DNA of 64,000 nt from Hericium rajendrae (taxonomy: Eukaryota > Basidiomycota > Agaricomycetes > Russulales > Hericiaceae): the NCBI GenBank assembly GCA_033439255.1, contig CM065880.1:1-64000 (forward strand), in the 5' to 3' direction. Shown here piece by piece: positions 23,280-36,039 of this stretch. Position 1 is the first letter of the stretch; every line of letters starts with the position of its first letter. Made by a program: the position numbers and the translations under genes. The notes below the pieces were generated by a model, which ran no database searches, was not told where the DNA came from, and worked only from the letters and a program-made list of their open reading frames with translations.

Positions 23280-23613
23280 GTTCTTGTGTTCTGCTGTTCA
23301 TTGCATTGTATTGATGGGTCGGAGTATTTTATGGCAATATAAATTTTACATCTCCATGTCTGGCATGTTGTTCTGAAGTTGACCGGAAGCTGTTCGCACT
23401 GTTTGTCCACTATGTGCAAGAGAGATACGTCATGATTTGTCGACATCTATGCAAAATGTGATGAGCCAAGGTCGGACAGGAACAATAGCGAAGGACAATG
23501 GTTGACGACAAGCCTCGTGTCCGCAAGACGGCTTCATTGTGGTGCGTGACTATAAATCTCAAAAAAGGCCGTTGGCAATTCGAGTCCTATCTTCTCTCCT
23601 CACCGCATCAGAA

Positions 23614-24705
23614 ATGGGTCAAGACTGGAAGCTCATAAACCTGGATAGACGCGAATATTGTTCGTTGCCCAAGCTGGGCGAAGCTCTTTTTAGCTCTGAG
23701 CCTTGGTATATCGAACAGGAATTCCTGCCCACCCCTTCAGTGTATGTCGGGGAGGCGCCACCCCCGAGGGATACAACAATCGACATCCGTACTTCGTAAG
23801 CATCGTCAGTATCTCGAGCAAGATATGTATTAACGCCCGTTGATAATAGGCTCAACTCATCGATGTTTTCTCGACTTCCGTTGGAACTGTACGACATCAT
23901 CTTCGAAAGTATGGAGGACTACTTCGGCTGTGTCTGCCTTGGCCTTACGTGCCGGTTTCTCTGGAACGTGGCGCGACGACATATCCGCAAGCGCTACGTC
24001 GAAGAAGTGCCGGTGTCGTGGTCCGGGGGACGCATCATTGGTGCAGGAACATTCAGCGAGCGAGATGATCCACTCCCGGTTGGCATGCTCACAAAGGAGG
24101 AGGAGAAGGAATACGATACGCCGCTGCCAACAAAAAAACGGTGTAAATGCGGCGGCTGGCATGAAGCTGACACACTCTCGTGGCATCTCAACTCTTTCGC
24201 AGGGTGTCGATTCAGAGATAGGCCGAGTCGCAAGGATGTGGTACGCGATCTGAATTGGCGGGCGTGCAGCGATGCTCTCAAGCGGAACTTCCACCTCAAG
24301 GACTTGCGGATCCTCACGAGCGTGTTGAGCGTACCAGAGAAGCCTGTTATCCAAGACATCGAGCTGGCGCACCCTCTCGTGCTCCGCAATCTCTCGCGCA
24401 AGTTGTACGTGCGTGAAGAAGCGATCGACCAGTTCATGGAGGACAATGTCGAGTTGATCTCGCCGTACTATGACATCCTCTTGGGCCACGTCCTCCTCAT
24501 GCGCGTTTGTTGGTCATCGTGCGATAGTGTCGCAATGGTCAATCCGATCGCACTCCATAGAGGGCCCTGGGCGGGTGATCGGTTTGATTATGTGTCCGCC
24601 AAGGATTTCCGGACGGAGGAAGGAGGAGATGGTGATAAGGTAGTGGAATGGACAGATGTCAGTGATGAAGCCGTGCGCGACCTAAAGCTGATACGGGGAA
24701 TATAA
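23614..24705 (+). CDS. F-box-like protein of the basidiomycete MGQDW family
   Basis: Probable substrate adaptor of an SCF ubiquitin ligase; the target is unknown. Exons 23614-23795 and 23850-24705 with a 54-base intron; 345 residues. It starts MGQDWKLINLDRREY, an opening I recognise from expanded agaricomycete families. It then shows SRLPLELYDIIFESMEDYFG and VCLGLTCRFLW near residues 68-95, which is the F-box helix pattern, and later GPWAGDRFDYVSAKDF, a motif repeated in members of this family. KCKCGGWH is a small Cys/His-rich patch. The in-frame ATG of exon 2 could give a shorter protein, but the splice joins the two frames cleanly and the N-terminal motif is conserved. Confidence 0.75.
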
Positions 24706-25008
24706 TTAATGCATGTTGTGGCCTGTACCCGGAATGAATCTCTCTTATTGATTGTTCGCTACCAATCAACGTGTGCGCTAGAGATGAGTGAAAATTGTAA
24801 GTGTCTAGAAGTCATTGAACTACCGAGAGGGTCGTTGACTGGAACCATACGTTCAACTTCAACATTTGTTACGTCGTTAGTGAATGAAACCGTGGGAAAT
24901 GTAGAGTGTAGTGTTTCAAACTCCGAAGCTTAAGCGTTCTGTAGACGAAGTTCTGAGCGAGTCTACGACTCTTTAACGTCACCTCATGAATGCTCAGCTG
25001 CCCTTGAG

Positions 25009-26242
25009 ATGCTTCCTTCTTCCTCCCAACTTCAAGGCCCTCGAAACATTATAATACAGCGTCAGAAGTTCAGTAAAATCATCTCATCTGTCCGGGCGGT
25101 CCTGCCCAAAGTACCGTTCTGGACACTTCGAGCACATCGTGTGCTAACATTATGGACGCTTTACCGTGGTCTCCTACGACATGCCGGAAACGATGATGTA
25201 CGCCAGCGAGACAGCATCTCATTGTTACATCGCTGATAGCCTTGTGGTCAAGCTCAGGTTAGGTGGAGGATAGGCAAGGTGTTCCGACGATATCGACATG
25301 ATACTAGCCCAAAAACAGTTCGTTCGAGGCTTGCTCAATACCACAATGTGAGCCGTATATCGTCCACGCAGGCATCGTACACTTAAACGTGTATGGTGGC
25401 AGTGGCTTGAACTTTTCGAACGTGCGTCAGCTGGGGACGAGCGGATGAAGGCCATCCTAGCACGATATGGACAGATGATCGCGGCACGTCGCGACAAAGA
25501 GCAATTCAAAGCAATGCTCCGAAATGAAGTCGTGCGTCTACCTTCCCTTTTGCACTCTCACCTATCCCAATGCAGAGCATAGAAATGGCAAGACCGCCTC
25601 GCGAACCGACCTATCGTCACCGGTGCATACTTTCGCCCCTCCCATTCCAATCCACCCCTTCCACGTCTCGTACCCCAACCTGTTCCCCTTTCGATGATCA
25701 TCCGCAATCGGCGGCGTGCACGTGCCCAGCGTGGCGAGCGCAGGAATGAGTTGCAGGGCGCACTGGAAGATCTTCGGACGGAAGCACAATTCGAGGAGGA
25801 ACTTCTGCGCCAGAGTCAGAATTCCGACAGCGGCAAGTTTGAACCTGAATTCTCAGGGCCGAACCTAGGGAGTTGGCAGGCTCCGATCAGAGACAAGATG
25901 AAGGATATCGTTGAAGCATTTGAGCGGGACACACGTCGCGCTAACCTGCCTTTCCCGGAACCGATGCTGAAGCAAATCAAGGAGGCGCGCAAAGAGCGCC
26001 ATCTGAACCATCAGCGCGAGCTGCAGAGGGAACTGAAGGGCGAAGTGTTGAAGGCAACTTTGAAGCGGAGAAAGCTTGGATTCCCGGCGCATGTGACGGA
26101 GAAATGGGGAAAGGAGAAACTTAAGAAGATGTTATCACTTAGGCGGCGGTTGAAATCGGTCGGTCTATCTCGCGAGGAGCAACAATCTTCAGATGCCGCT
26201 ATGAAGTCTCAGCGGACGCACGAGGTAAATTCGAGCAGATGA
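25009..26242 (+). CDS. LYR-motif protein, Cup1-like
   Basis: LYR proteins are small mitochondrial factors that bind acyl carrier protein and help assemble Fe-S or respiratory complexes; Cup1-like members are longer and little studied. Proposed exons: 25009-25197, 25258-25347, 25403-25531 and 25583-26242, giving 355 residues. The LYR motif is LTLWTLYRGLLRHAGN near residue 48, followed across intron 1 by VRWRIGKVFRRYRH. Exon 3 continues WLELFERASAGDERMKAIL. Exon 4 opens KWQDRLANRPIVTGAYFRPS and ends in a long basic helical stretch (KQIKEARKERHLNHQREL). The first intron could end earlier, at 25239, which would add six residues. The start is uncertain, because the 40 residues before the LYR helix are unremarkable. 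No mitochondrial presequence is obvious. Confidence 0.6.
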
Positions 26243-27189
26243 GGTGGCCTGGGGAGGCACTTCTGTCCTCATATATTATCATCTCAGCTACTACGGCACT
26301 CTTTGGTTAGAACCACCGCAAAAACGAAAGGCTTCCATCTATCCTGACGGTTACTCGCGGATCTTTTATCCCGGTACGCTGTTCTCAAATAGTTTCTGTT
26401 TGACAACGCGCCAGAGGCACTGCGGCGGAACTGGGTCAGTCCTGGTGCCCGTTGCGTACCTCATCGCAGAATGTGAGCTCATCTTCGTTACGACGTTCGG
26501 TGTTTCTCCAACTTGCCATGCCATGCTCTCGTTGAGACGGAGATCTGTATATCACGCTCCTCGTCATATACTTTAATCGTGCAATTAAATCCGGGGGTTG
26601 TTTACAATTCCCATCTCTGAGAGCCTCTAGCTGGAATAGGCCAGAGTCTTCGCGCTTCGTACAGAATTTAGAAGCAAGTACATGAGGTGGACGTAAGTTG
26701 TAATCCGGAAGTGAGTTACTTCGCCCGTACTGCTGCGGCAGGGCCACGCGCTGCGTGTCTACACTTCCTTTCTGCCGTCATGCTCACTGCATGAAAGCGC
26801 AGCCAACAGCCATCCGTCCTGGAGGCGCTTATGCTCGTTATACTATCGAATGGGTGTTCTGCGATAGTCAGCTGAATGATACGAGCAGAAGATCCGCATA
26901 CGCAGCTCAGAAAGTCGAGGGGCCGGTCGCTTGACTCCTGAAAACTTGCCAGTAGCTTGACGTTTGCCTTGGGGTAGATGAACTGCGGAGCTCTTCTTTC
27001 AACTCGAGGCGCTTATCGATGCACGTTAGGGCCAGGACACGGAACCTTTCAGCATAATTTTATGCGGATCAGGAAGCTTGTGGGTGTATGTGTATGCGTC
27101 CTTGTTCTGGTCATTATGCCGGAGTGGCTCGTTGACCTCTATCTTCCCTCATCCTATCTCCTCCCTCATCAGATCCCTGCTCAACTCGA
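26243..27189. other. Intergenic stretch before Dicer
   Basis: About 950 bases with no gene, repeat or clear promoter element recognised. Confidence 0.4.
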
Positions 27190-30100
27190 ATGGCTCTTAA
27201 AGAAGATGGGGTGGGCGACGTACAACCGCAGCGAGCTATGCCGCAGACGCGCGGCTATCAGCAGGAGATGCTGGACGAATGTCTTCAAAGAAACCTTGTC
27301 ATCGCCTTAGACACCGGTGCAGGTAAGACGCATATCGCTGTTCTTCGCATGAAATTAGATGCAGAAAAGATGTCGCGGAAGGTACGCTCTGTCGTTTTCA
27401 TGATTTTGCATTTTTGCCCAATTTATCCCGGTAGGTCTCCTGGTTTTTGACGCCCACAGTGGCGCTGTGCCAGCAGCAGTACGAAGTCATCAAAGATCAC
27501 CTCCCGGTCTCGGTTGGAATAATCTCTGGTGCGAATGAGCCCGACCAGTGGAAGGATGCCCAGCTTTGGCGGCGAGTGCTTGCGAACTACAAGATCATCG
27601 TATCGACACATGACGTTCTTCTAAATGCTCTCCGGCATGGCTATGTTGACATGGGCCAATACATCAATTTGCTGATATTCGACGAAGCCCATCATGCCGC
27701 GGATAATCATCCTTACAACCGCATCATGCAGGAGTTCTATTTCGGACTGCCGCGTAGGACCTCCCCGCCCACCGACCTTGCCAATTTAGAGGCTGTGGTT
27801 CGTCCGATGGTACTCGGACTGACTGCGAGTCCTGTGTTTGGTGGAAATATAGAGAAGGCTTTCATGTAAGAGCCTGTCCTTTGATGTTATGTGCCCCGAC
27901 ACTCGAAACTAACGTAGTCCCCTTCACCAGGAAAATAGAGAGCAATTTAGACAGTGTCATTCGAGCGCCCCTTCTATATCGCGAGGAGCTCGCGGGCTTT
28001 GTCCACAGGCCGGAGTTCAGACATGTCATCTATGCACATCCACCGTACTACTACGACGGCACCCCTCCATCCCGGAACCTAGTCTCTCTTAAGCAGGTCG
28101 TCGAATCACTCGAGATCGAGGAGGATCCGTACGTCCTCAGCCTTCGTGACAAGCTGAAAAAGCTGCCCCAGGGCGCCGAGCGCGACCGGGAGGACCAGAA
28201 GCTTTCGAAGACTATTCGGAAGAATGATACATACACGAACAAGGGCCTCCGCGATTTCTGGCGAGCTGCAGACGAGATCTGTGTAGAGCTGGGAGAGTGG
28301 GCTGCGGATTGGTATATCGAGAAGGTACTCGAGCAGGCGCGCAACTCGGATCAAACCTTTCTGGGCATGACCTCCCCTTGGAGCACGAAGGAGCACCGTT
28401 ACTTGATGGATGCACTGGCGCGCGTTGAAGTCACACCGGTGTCATACGATCCTGAAGTTGTCGCTTCGAAGTGCTCGGACAAGGTGCGCAAGCTGGTCGA
28501 GACTCTCGTCGCCGAGAAAGCCTTCTTTGAAGACCTTGGAGAAGAATACCGCGGACTGGTATTCGTGACGCGCCGCGATGTCGTTCTGGCTCTGACGGAG
28601 GTGCTATATCACCATCCCCTGAACAACCAGCTCTTCCAAGTAGGCAGCCTGCTCGGGAACTCAGAGAGCGCTCGCCGACACTCCTTTCTCGATATCACGC
28701 GTCAGCTTCTGAGGAAGCCTGGAGCAGACACCCTCCGCGATTTCAAGATTGGCGACCTCAATCTCATCATAGCGACTGCTGTTGCAGAGGAAGGCCTGGA
28801 TATCCAAGCATGCTGCAATGTCGTGCGCTGGGATCCACCACCGAACATGGTTAGCTGGGCGCAGAGCAGAGGTCGCGCGCGGAAGCAGCGCAGCACCTTC
28901 ACGTTGATGTTCTCGAACCAGACCGTGCATCAGGGTCAGGTCAAGGATTGGGAAGACCTTGAGCGCGAGATGGTACGCCTGTATCATGCTGGGAGATATC
29001 GCGAGCCGATGGAGGAAGACGACGATAGCCTGGACAGCCATATGACATTCCGCATTGAATCCACTGGGTAAGAATGACTAGTCTCCACCATCCTGAAGAC
29101 TTACTGACGATACCTTCTGCAGGGCTCTTCTCACTCTTCATTCCGCGGTGGAGCACCTGAACCATTTCTGCTCAATTCTGCCGAACGCGGGCCATGGGAA
29201 CCATGCGCCCATATACGACATCAGCCCGCACGAATACCCTGCAGAGTGGCATTCTCGTGGCGGCGAACTGATACCCTATCCTGGCCCGTTCGGCTGCACT
29301 GTCACGCTGCCCAAGCTAGTGGATCCTGCCTTCCGTGTGTTCACCACTCCGCCTATCCATGCGCGGAAAACTACCGCTCGGCGCCAGGTCGCGTTCCAGG
29401 CGTACTTGGCTTTGTACGAGCGGGGCTTGCTGAATGAGCACCTCCTCCCTCTCACGAGCGTCATCGAGCCCGAGCTCGAGGAAGAGGTCCAGAACCTCCT
29501 GAAGGAGGTGGATAAGCGGGATGGGACGGCCACAGTGACTAGCCAGTTGGATCCATGGCTTCCGGCGGCTGACGTAGCCGATGTGTGGTGGGCTACCGAG
29601 CTGCACATCAACGGATTGCCTCCTCTCAGGCTTCTCACTCGAGTTAGACTGTCTGAGCTCCACGAGGACGAGATGCCGACCCTCTTTACGCCTGACCATG
29701 GCGACGTCAAAGTACGCCTCCAGGTGGTGACTGAAAGCATCGCCGCGACGGATGACATGATCGCGCGGGCACGCAACTACACGCGTCGTATCTTGTGGCC
29801 GGTTTACGGCGCACGCATGGCATGGGAGAACACCGACTTCACTTACCTCTTTCTACCCGTTGATGAGAACGTTTCCGACCCCTGGGAAGAGCGCCGCAAA
29901 GCCAAGGACGCGGAGCCCCATCCATACTCTACGAGCTCGCTGCCGCTTTTTGCCCCAGCCGACTGGTTCGGGAAGAAGTTCCACCATCCACATGACGTCG
30001 CGATGGTCTCGGAAGTACGGCGCTTCGGGAAACCATTTCGCTTTATCCGCTGGCGCATGAAGAAAGTATCGGAAGAAGAGTTCGAGGCTCTTGCAGCGCG

Positions 30101-31919
30101 GTATGCGCCAGACGATGGCGACGTGGACATCTCGTACCCACTGCTTGAGGTCCGGCCGCTCACAAAGCGCATGAACTTCCTCCTTCCCCTGCCACCTGAC
30201 GCGAAAGGGGACGACGCCACGAGCGAGCAGCCGGTGCTGCTGCTGCCCGAGTTCTCGCAGGTGGTGTTGATGTGCCGCGCTGAGACTCGTTATTCGCTCT
30301 GGATACCCTCGATCCTCCGCTACTTCGCAATGGCGATGACGGTGTGTTCGCTGCGAGATACCCTATTTGCCGAGACACCGCTATTCCACATCCCGCTTCC
30401 GTTGCTGACGACCGCGACGACCGCACCGCAGTCCCAAGAGCGCACGAACTACCAGCGGCTCGAGACGCTCGGCGACACTGTGCTCAAATTTACCACCAGC
30501 TTGCAGCTGCTCGCACAATACCCACTTTGGCATGAAGGATACCTCGCGCGTCGAAAGGACCATGCCGTGTCGAACGCCCGTCTGGCGAAAGCGGCGATCG
30601 AGAAGAAGCTGTACAGGTGGATTATTCGCGATAGGTTCTCGCCGAAGAAGTGGAAGCCGCGGTACGGGACAGTACCTGAAGTAGTTGTCGTCGCTGAGGG
30701 GCCTCCGCCCCCGCCACCTAAGATCGAGGCTAAGGATGAGGCCGATAAAGAGAACAAGAAGCCCGAGAAGGAGGATAAGGCGAAGAGGCGCAAGAGGATG
30801 AGCCAGGAGTTGTCTACGAAGGTCCTGGCTGACGTCGTGGAATCCTTGATAGGAGCGGCATATCTTCATGGCAGCTTTGACCTTGCGACGGAGTGCATCA
30901 AGGTGTTCGGGCTGGGCATGACGTGGCAGAAGCTCCCGGAGCACGCCGAGAAGATGCTTTCGCGAGTTCCTGAGCTGGACTTCGTCCCCACGCAACTGTC
31001 GACAGTAGAAGCCATCTTGGGACACACGTTCAAGCGCAAGGCGTTGCTCATCGAGGCACTTACCCATGCAAGCTACCAGACGGACCTGGGTACGATCTCC
31101 TACGAACGGATGGAGTTTTTGGGCGACTCCGTCCTCGACATGATCGTCACGGATTATCTGTACCATGCTCCTGGGAAGCAGTATGGCCCGGGCCAGATCC
31201 ACATGCGCAAGACGGCCGTCGTGAACGCACATTTCCTTGCGCTTGTATGTTTGCGTTCTTCAGTCGAGCACACCACCACGATGCCTACATGGCGGTCTGG
31301 GTGCGTCGCGCTCAAGGAGGACTCGCAGCGCCTGTACTTGTGGCAATGCCTGCTTCATTCGAGCTCTCGACTGCTCGACGATCAGAACATCGCATTCTCC
31401 CGGTGGCAGACTGTCGGCGAGGACATCGAGCGGCAGTTTTCGGAGGGCAAAGCATATCCCTGGGCTGCGCTGACATACTTGCAGGCACCCAAATTCTTGA
31501 GCAACATGGTAGAGAGCATCATCGGCGCGATCTTCCTGGATACGGACGGCGACTTGGGTGCCGTACGTGTGGTGCTAGGCAGGCTCGGGATCATGTCTAC
31601 GCTGGAGTGGATCGTCGAGTCCGGTATGGACGTGCAGCATCCCGTGTCGAGGCTCCATCTGTGGGCAGCCAAGCAGGATGACGAGCCCGAGGTGAAGTAT
31701 GAAATCGAGAAGGAAGGCGGGATGGTAAGCTGCACAGTGATCATTGTTCGGGAGGAGGAACGGATAGAGCTAGTGACGATGGAGGATGAATGGAGGGGGC
31801 GCATCAGTCAAGACCACGTGCGCTTTGCGGCCGCTGAGAAAGCTATGGAAATCTTAGAGTCTCAGACCGAGGGGGACTTGAGTTGGTGGGAAGAGGAGGA
31901 TGTCGAGCCGGATTGGTGA
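27190..31919 (+). CDS. Dicer-like endoribonuclease
   Basis: Cuts double-stranded RNA into small RNAs for gene silencing and transposon and virus defence. Exons: 27190-27381, 27435-27865, 27931-29067 and 29123-31919; introns of 53, 65 and 55 bases; 1518 residues, usual for fungal Dicers. Domains: superfamily 2 helicase with motif I LDTGAGKTH near residue 39 and DEAH near 147; helicase C domain ending in IATAVAEEGLDIQ and QSRGRARK; Dicer dimerisation domain from ALLTLHSAVEHLN (588); RNase IIIa with YQRLETLGDTVLKF near 1031, a Lys/Glu-rich insert, then VLADVVESLIGAAYL; RNase IIIb with YERMEFLGDSVLDMI near 1247, then FLSNMVESIIGAIFLD. In RNase IIIb the first acidic residue of the last motif, normally Asp, is Asn1381. 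No clear PAZ domain was seen. An intron starting GTATGT near 31243 is possible but not needed for the frame. The C-terminus probably forms a dsRNA-binding fold. Confidence 0.93.
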
Positions 31920-32737
31920 ATCAGTTACGATACTAGATGGCGTCTGCAAATGTGTACGTTGATCTCTGCAGGACACGAGGGTGTCCCTATCGGTGACATT
32001 TTTGACGCGACGAGGCGTGTTCGTGTCCGCGGATTTGGCCTTCGTGCAGGGTATGACGCGTCCTATGGTTTCAGCTATACAGTTTATCGTTGCTCGCCCT
32101 GAGCGTGTTGCATCGCTCCGTAACATCTACAACAGTTGTAAGCGTACGCGTCTGAAAGCAATCAAACCCCCAGTGGTGCCGCCGAGGGCCCTTGGACTCC
32201 GGATTCTATTCTTGTCAGTTGTCTTACCCATCTCTCTTCCACCAATACCAATCGGATGATGAATTACTTGTACGCCTGCAGCCTCATGGCAGTCAACGGG
32301 ACGCGTCAATAGGCCAAAAGAACGCGGGGACGCGTCGTGTTGATGACCACGCGTCGCGTCGACCCTAACCCTATGTTCACCCATCTTCATCCCTCCTTGC
32401 CGTCGATTTTCGCTCTAAAAAAAGGCTCTCCTAGGGATTGCAGGCTTCAATAGCTACGAGAATTTTTCTTTGAATTCACGCTCTACAATTGGAAGAGCTA
32501 TACATAAACTACGTCAAAAAAACAAGGATTTGTTGATGAGTACAAATAATCGTCAATACAGGGGTTGATGCTTAGTAACAGCCACCAATAAAGGTGCTCG
32601 GTCGCGTCGATTTGCTCTAGCCGCGATCTTCATCCCAACCTTCACCCCCCCCGGCCTGCGAGCCCCCTTCCTCTCCAGAGAACGTTGTATCATTCCACCA
32701 TCTCTGCTTGTATTGTTTTACCTGCTCTCGAGACGCG
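31920..32737. other. Intergenic promoter region of RNR1
   Basis: About 820 bases. It contains the MluI-box cluster listed separately, a telomere-like CCCTAACCCTA near 32363 and A/T runs near 32415 and 32515. No gene is seen. Confidence 0.5.
32056..32354. promoter_or_regulatory. Cluster of five MluI cell-cycle boxes (ACGCGT)
   Basis: Perfect palindromic ACGCGT sites start at 32056, 32146, 32301, 32330 and 32349, that is 384-682 bases before the RNR1 ATG. In yeasts this box binds MBF (Mbp1/Res with Swi6) and drives G1/S transcription of ribonucleotide reductase and other replication genes. Five copies in 300 bases is far above chance (a 6-mer is expected about once per 4 kb), and the downstream gene is a classic MBF target. 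Confidence 0.75.
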
Positions 32738-35700
32738 ATGGCTTCGTTCGTTTTCAAGCGTGGTAAGTCTCAGTTGCCCCTTGTCGTTGTACCATGTTTT
32801 CATGTTTTACGCGCCGCTCCTTCTAGACGGGTATGTATCGCGTCTTGACACGTCGGACTATGTTTGCACATTGCTGAGGACTGTCTGAAACATTTACAGG
32901 CGGAAGGAACGCGTTCAGTTTGATAAAGTACGCGTCATTGTTACGTATGCACCCATGAATATCTTCCTCATCTGTTACAGATAACAGCAAGGATCAGCAA
33001 GCTTTGCTACGGTCTGGACAACGACCATGTCGATGCTATAGAGTATGTCTGCCGTGATCGCCTTTCGCGCACATGCTGACGCTCCTATAGGGTCGCGCAG
33101 AAAGTCATTCAGGGTGTCTACCAGGGCGTAACTACGACCGAGCTAGACGTATGTTGTTTCTTCCTCATCTTCTTTACCCGTCTGACCTCGTTACTGCACA
33201 GAATCTCGCAGCTGAGACTGCTGCCTATCTCACCACCAAGCACCCAGACTATGCCGTGCTCGCTGCGCGTATCGCAGTGTCCAATCTTCACAAAGAGACA
33301 AAGAAGAACTTTTCACATGTTGTTAAGGATCTGTACTCGTATGGTGAATCTCGATCTCTCATGTTCCCCGCGCATCCTGTTTTCTGAGACCATCTGTGAC
33401 GTAGTTAATCCCAAAACCGGCCGTCCTGCTGGCCTGATCTCCCAGGAGACATACGATGTCGTATGTGCCAATGCCGAGACTCTTGATTCAGCCATCATCT
33501 ATGAGCGTGACTTTCAATACAACTTGTGAGTGCTGTCGGCTCGTCTGGATGTGCTTCATGCTCATTGACTATTGTGTAGCTTTGGCTTCAAGACCCTTGA
33601 GCGTTCCTACCTTCTCAAAATCAACGGTCGTGTCGCAGAACGCCCTCAGCACTTGCTTATGCGCGTTGCCGTCGGGATTCACGGTAACGACATCGAGCGC
33701 GCCCTCGAGACCTACCACCTCATGTCTGAACGATACTTCACGCATGCCTCACCTACTCTTTTCAACGCCGGCACTCCTAACCCTCAATTGAGCTCATGCT
33801 TCCTGGTCACCATGAAGGATGACTCCATTGATGGCATTTATGAGACGCTTCGCAATTGCTCCTTGATCAGCAAGACAGCCGGCGGCATTGGCATCAGCAT
33901 TCACAACATCCGCGCTACTGGGTATGCACACATGCCTCACTTTACCGATGGCGTCTGATCGTTAACGACCTGCTCGTATGTAGTGCTTACATTGCCGGAA
34001 CCAACGGCTATTCCAATGGGATCGTTCCGATGCTTCGTGTTTACGATGCGACAGCGCGTTACGTGGACCAGGGCGGCAACAAGCGTCCGGGAGCTTTTGC
34101 CATCTACCTCGAGCCGTGGCACGCGGATGTCTTTGAGTTCATCGACCTCCGCAAGAATCACGGAAAGGAGGAAGTCCGCGCTCGGGACCTGTTCTACGCG
34201 CTGTGGATTCCTGATCTCTTGTACGTGTTTACGTGGTCAGACTGGTGATGATCCTGACGTCTTCTGCAGCATGCAGCGTGTCGAACAGGGCGGCAACTGG
34301 TCTTTGTTCTCGCCGGACGAAGCACCCGGACTGTACGAGGTTTATGGCGACGAGTTCAATGAGCTGTACGAGCGCTACGAACGCGAAGGAAGAGCCCGCA
34401 AGACCTTTCCTGCTCAGAAGCTCTGGTATGCCGTTTTGGAGGCCCAAATTGAGACCGGTGGTCCTTTCATCTGCTACAAGGATGCAGCGAACAGTCAGTC
34501 ACGCTTACTTTCCGATGACAGACCTTGGCTGACATTTGCTTAGGGAAATCGAATCAGAAGAACCTGGGGACCATCAGGTCATCGAACTTGTGCACTGAGA
34601 TCATGGAGTACTCCTCGCCAGATGAGACGGCCGTCTGCAACCTCGCGTCTCTGGCCCTGCCTACCTTCATCCGCAACGGAAAGTACGATTTCAAGAAGCT
34701 TCACGAGGTGACTAAGACCGTTGCGTACAACTTGAACAAGATCATCGACGTCAACTACTATCCTATCCCTGAGGCACGCAAGTCGAACATGCGCCACCGC
34801 CCCATCGGCATTGGCGTGAACGGTCTCGCCGATGCGTTCATGATCCTGCGCCTGCCATTTGATTCAGACGAGGCGCGCGCTCTAAATCTGCAGATCTTCG
34901 AGACGATCTACCATGCGGCCGTGGAGATGAGCTGCGAGATGGCGCAGAAGGAGGGCCCATACTCGACGTTCAAGGGCAGCCCCGCGTCCGAGGGCCAGCT
35001 GCAGTTCGACCTGTGGGGCGTCACGCCCACTGACCTGTGGGACTGGACTTCGCTCAAGGAGGACGTCGTCAAGCACGGTCTCCGCAACTCGCTGCTGCTT
35101 GCGCCTATGCCTACTGCATCGACCAGTCAGATCTTGGGCTTCAACGAGTGCTTCGAGCCGTACACCAGGTGAGCTTCATCGTCGTAGATACTCGTGGGTT
35201 CCATGCTCATGATTGAATATAGCAACATCTACACTCGTCGTGTCCTCGCTGGTGAATTCCAAGTTGTCTGCCCTTGGCTCCTCCGCGAACTCGTCGAGCT
35301 TGGCCTCTGGAACGACGACATGAAGAACAAGCTGATCGCCCACAATGGCTCAGTACAGAGCATCCCCGACATCCCGCAGGACGTCAAGGCGATCTACAAG
35401 ACCGTCTGGGAGATCTCGCAGAAGAAGGTGCTCGACCTCGCGGCGGACCGCGGCGCGTTTATCTGCCAGAGTCAGAGCCTGAATATCCATCTTTCCGCGC
35501 CGACCATGGGCCAGCTCACGAGCATGCACTTCTACGGCTGGAAGAAGGGGCTGAAGACAGGCATGTACTATCTGCGCACGCGCCCCGCTGCTGCGGCCAT
35601 CCAGTTCACGGTTGACGCGGCGCACCTTAAAGAGGCGAAGCTGGCGCAGCAGCAGCCGCCCCGCGCGAAGGCCGTCAAGTCGAGCGTCGTGGCGGCGACG

Positions 35701-36039
35701 GCGACCAGCGGTATGGTGACACCGCCATCTGAAAAGGCCGTCACGCCTCCACCTGAAGTCGTGAAACAGGAGCCTGTCACCCCGACGCTGCCTCCGAGGG
35801 AAGAGGTTACGAAGGAGGAGGCCCCTTCAAGTGCCGTCCCGCCTTCACCCGCCGCGCCTATTACGCCCTCCGACTCGGAAGACATCCTCGCGGGTCTCGA
35901 CGAGACGACGCGTGCGGCGGCGGAGGCAGACCCCGAGTTCAAGGCTGCCCTTCTCCGGAAGCGTGAGCGCGAGCTGGAGCAGGCGAAGCTGATGTGTTCG
36001 CTCGAAAACAAGGAGGCATGCTTGATGTGCTCTGCTTGA
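32738..36039 (+). CDS. RNR1: Ribonucleoside-diphosphate reductase large subunit
   Basis: Class Ia ribonucleotide reductase alpha chain; makes dNDPs for DNA synthesis with the RNR2 radical subunit in the cytosol. Twelve exons: 32738-32762, 32827-32830, 32900-32927, 32981-33042, 33091-33148, 33202-33343, 33405-33525, 33580-33921, 33984-34220, 34270-34493, 34544-35168 and 35223-36039; 894 residues. Exon 2 is a 4-base microexon, needed to give [18 protein letters not shown]. An ATP-cone (residues 1-90) is followed by the barrel, with LSSCFLV (first redox Cys), NLCTEI (catalytic Cys and Glu), [12 protein letters not shown] and [14 protein letters not shown]. It ends with a Pro/Thr-rich linker and the swinging tail CLMCSA, whose Cys pair re-reduces the active site. 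The intron after exon 10 starts GTCAGT. The upstream region carries the MluI-box cluster. Confidence 0.96.

Noticed and set aside
31243-31320. Extra intron in the Dicer RNase IIIb domain starting GTATGT
   Set aside because: The frame reads through with plausible family sequence and no acceptor gives a better join; left as a possibility only.
32362-32375. Second telomere-like CCCTAACCCTA
   Set aside because: Less than two repeat units; chance or a general transcription-factor site.
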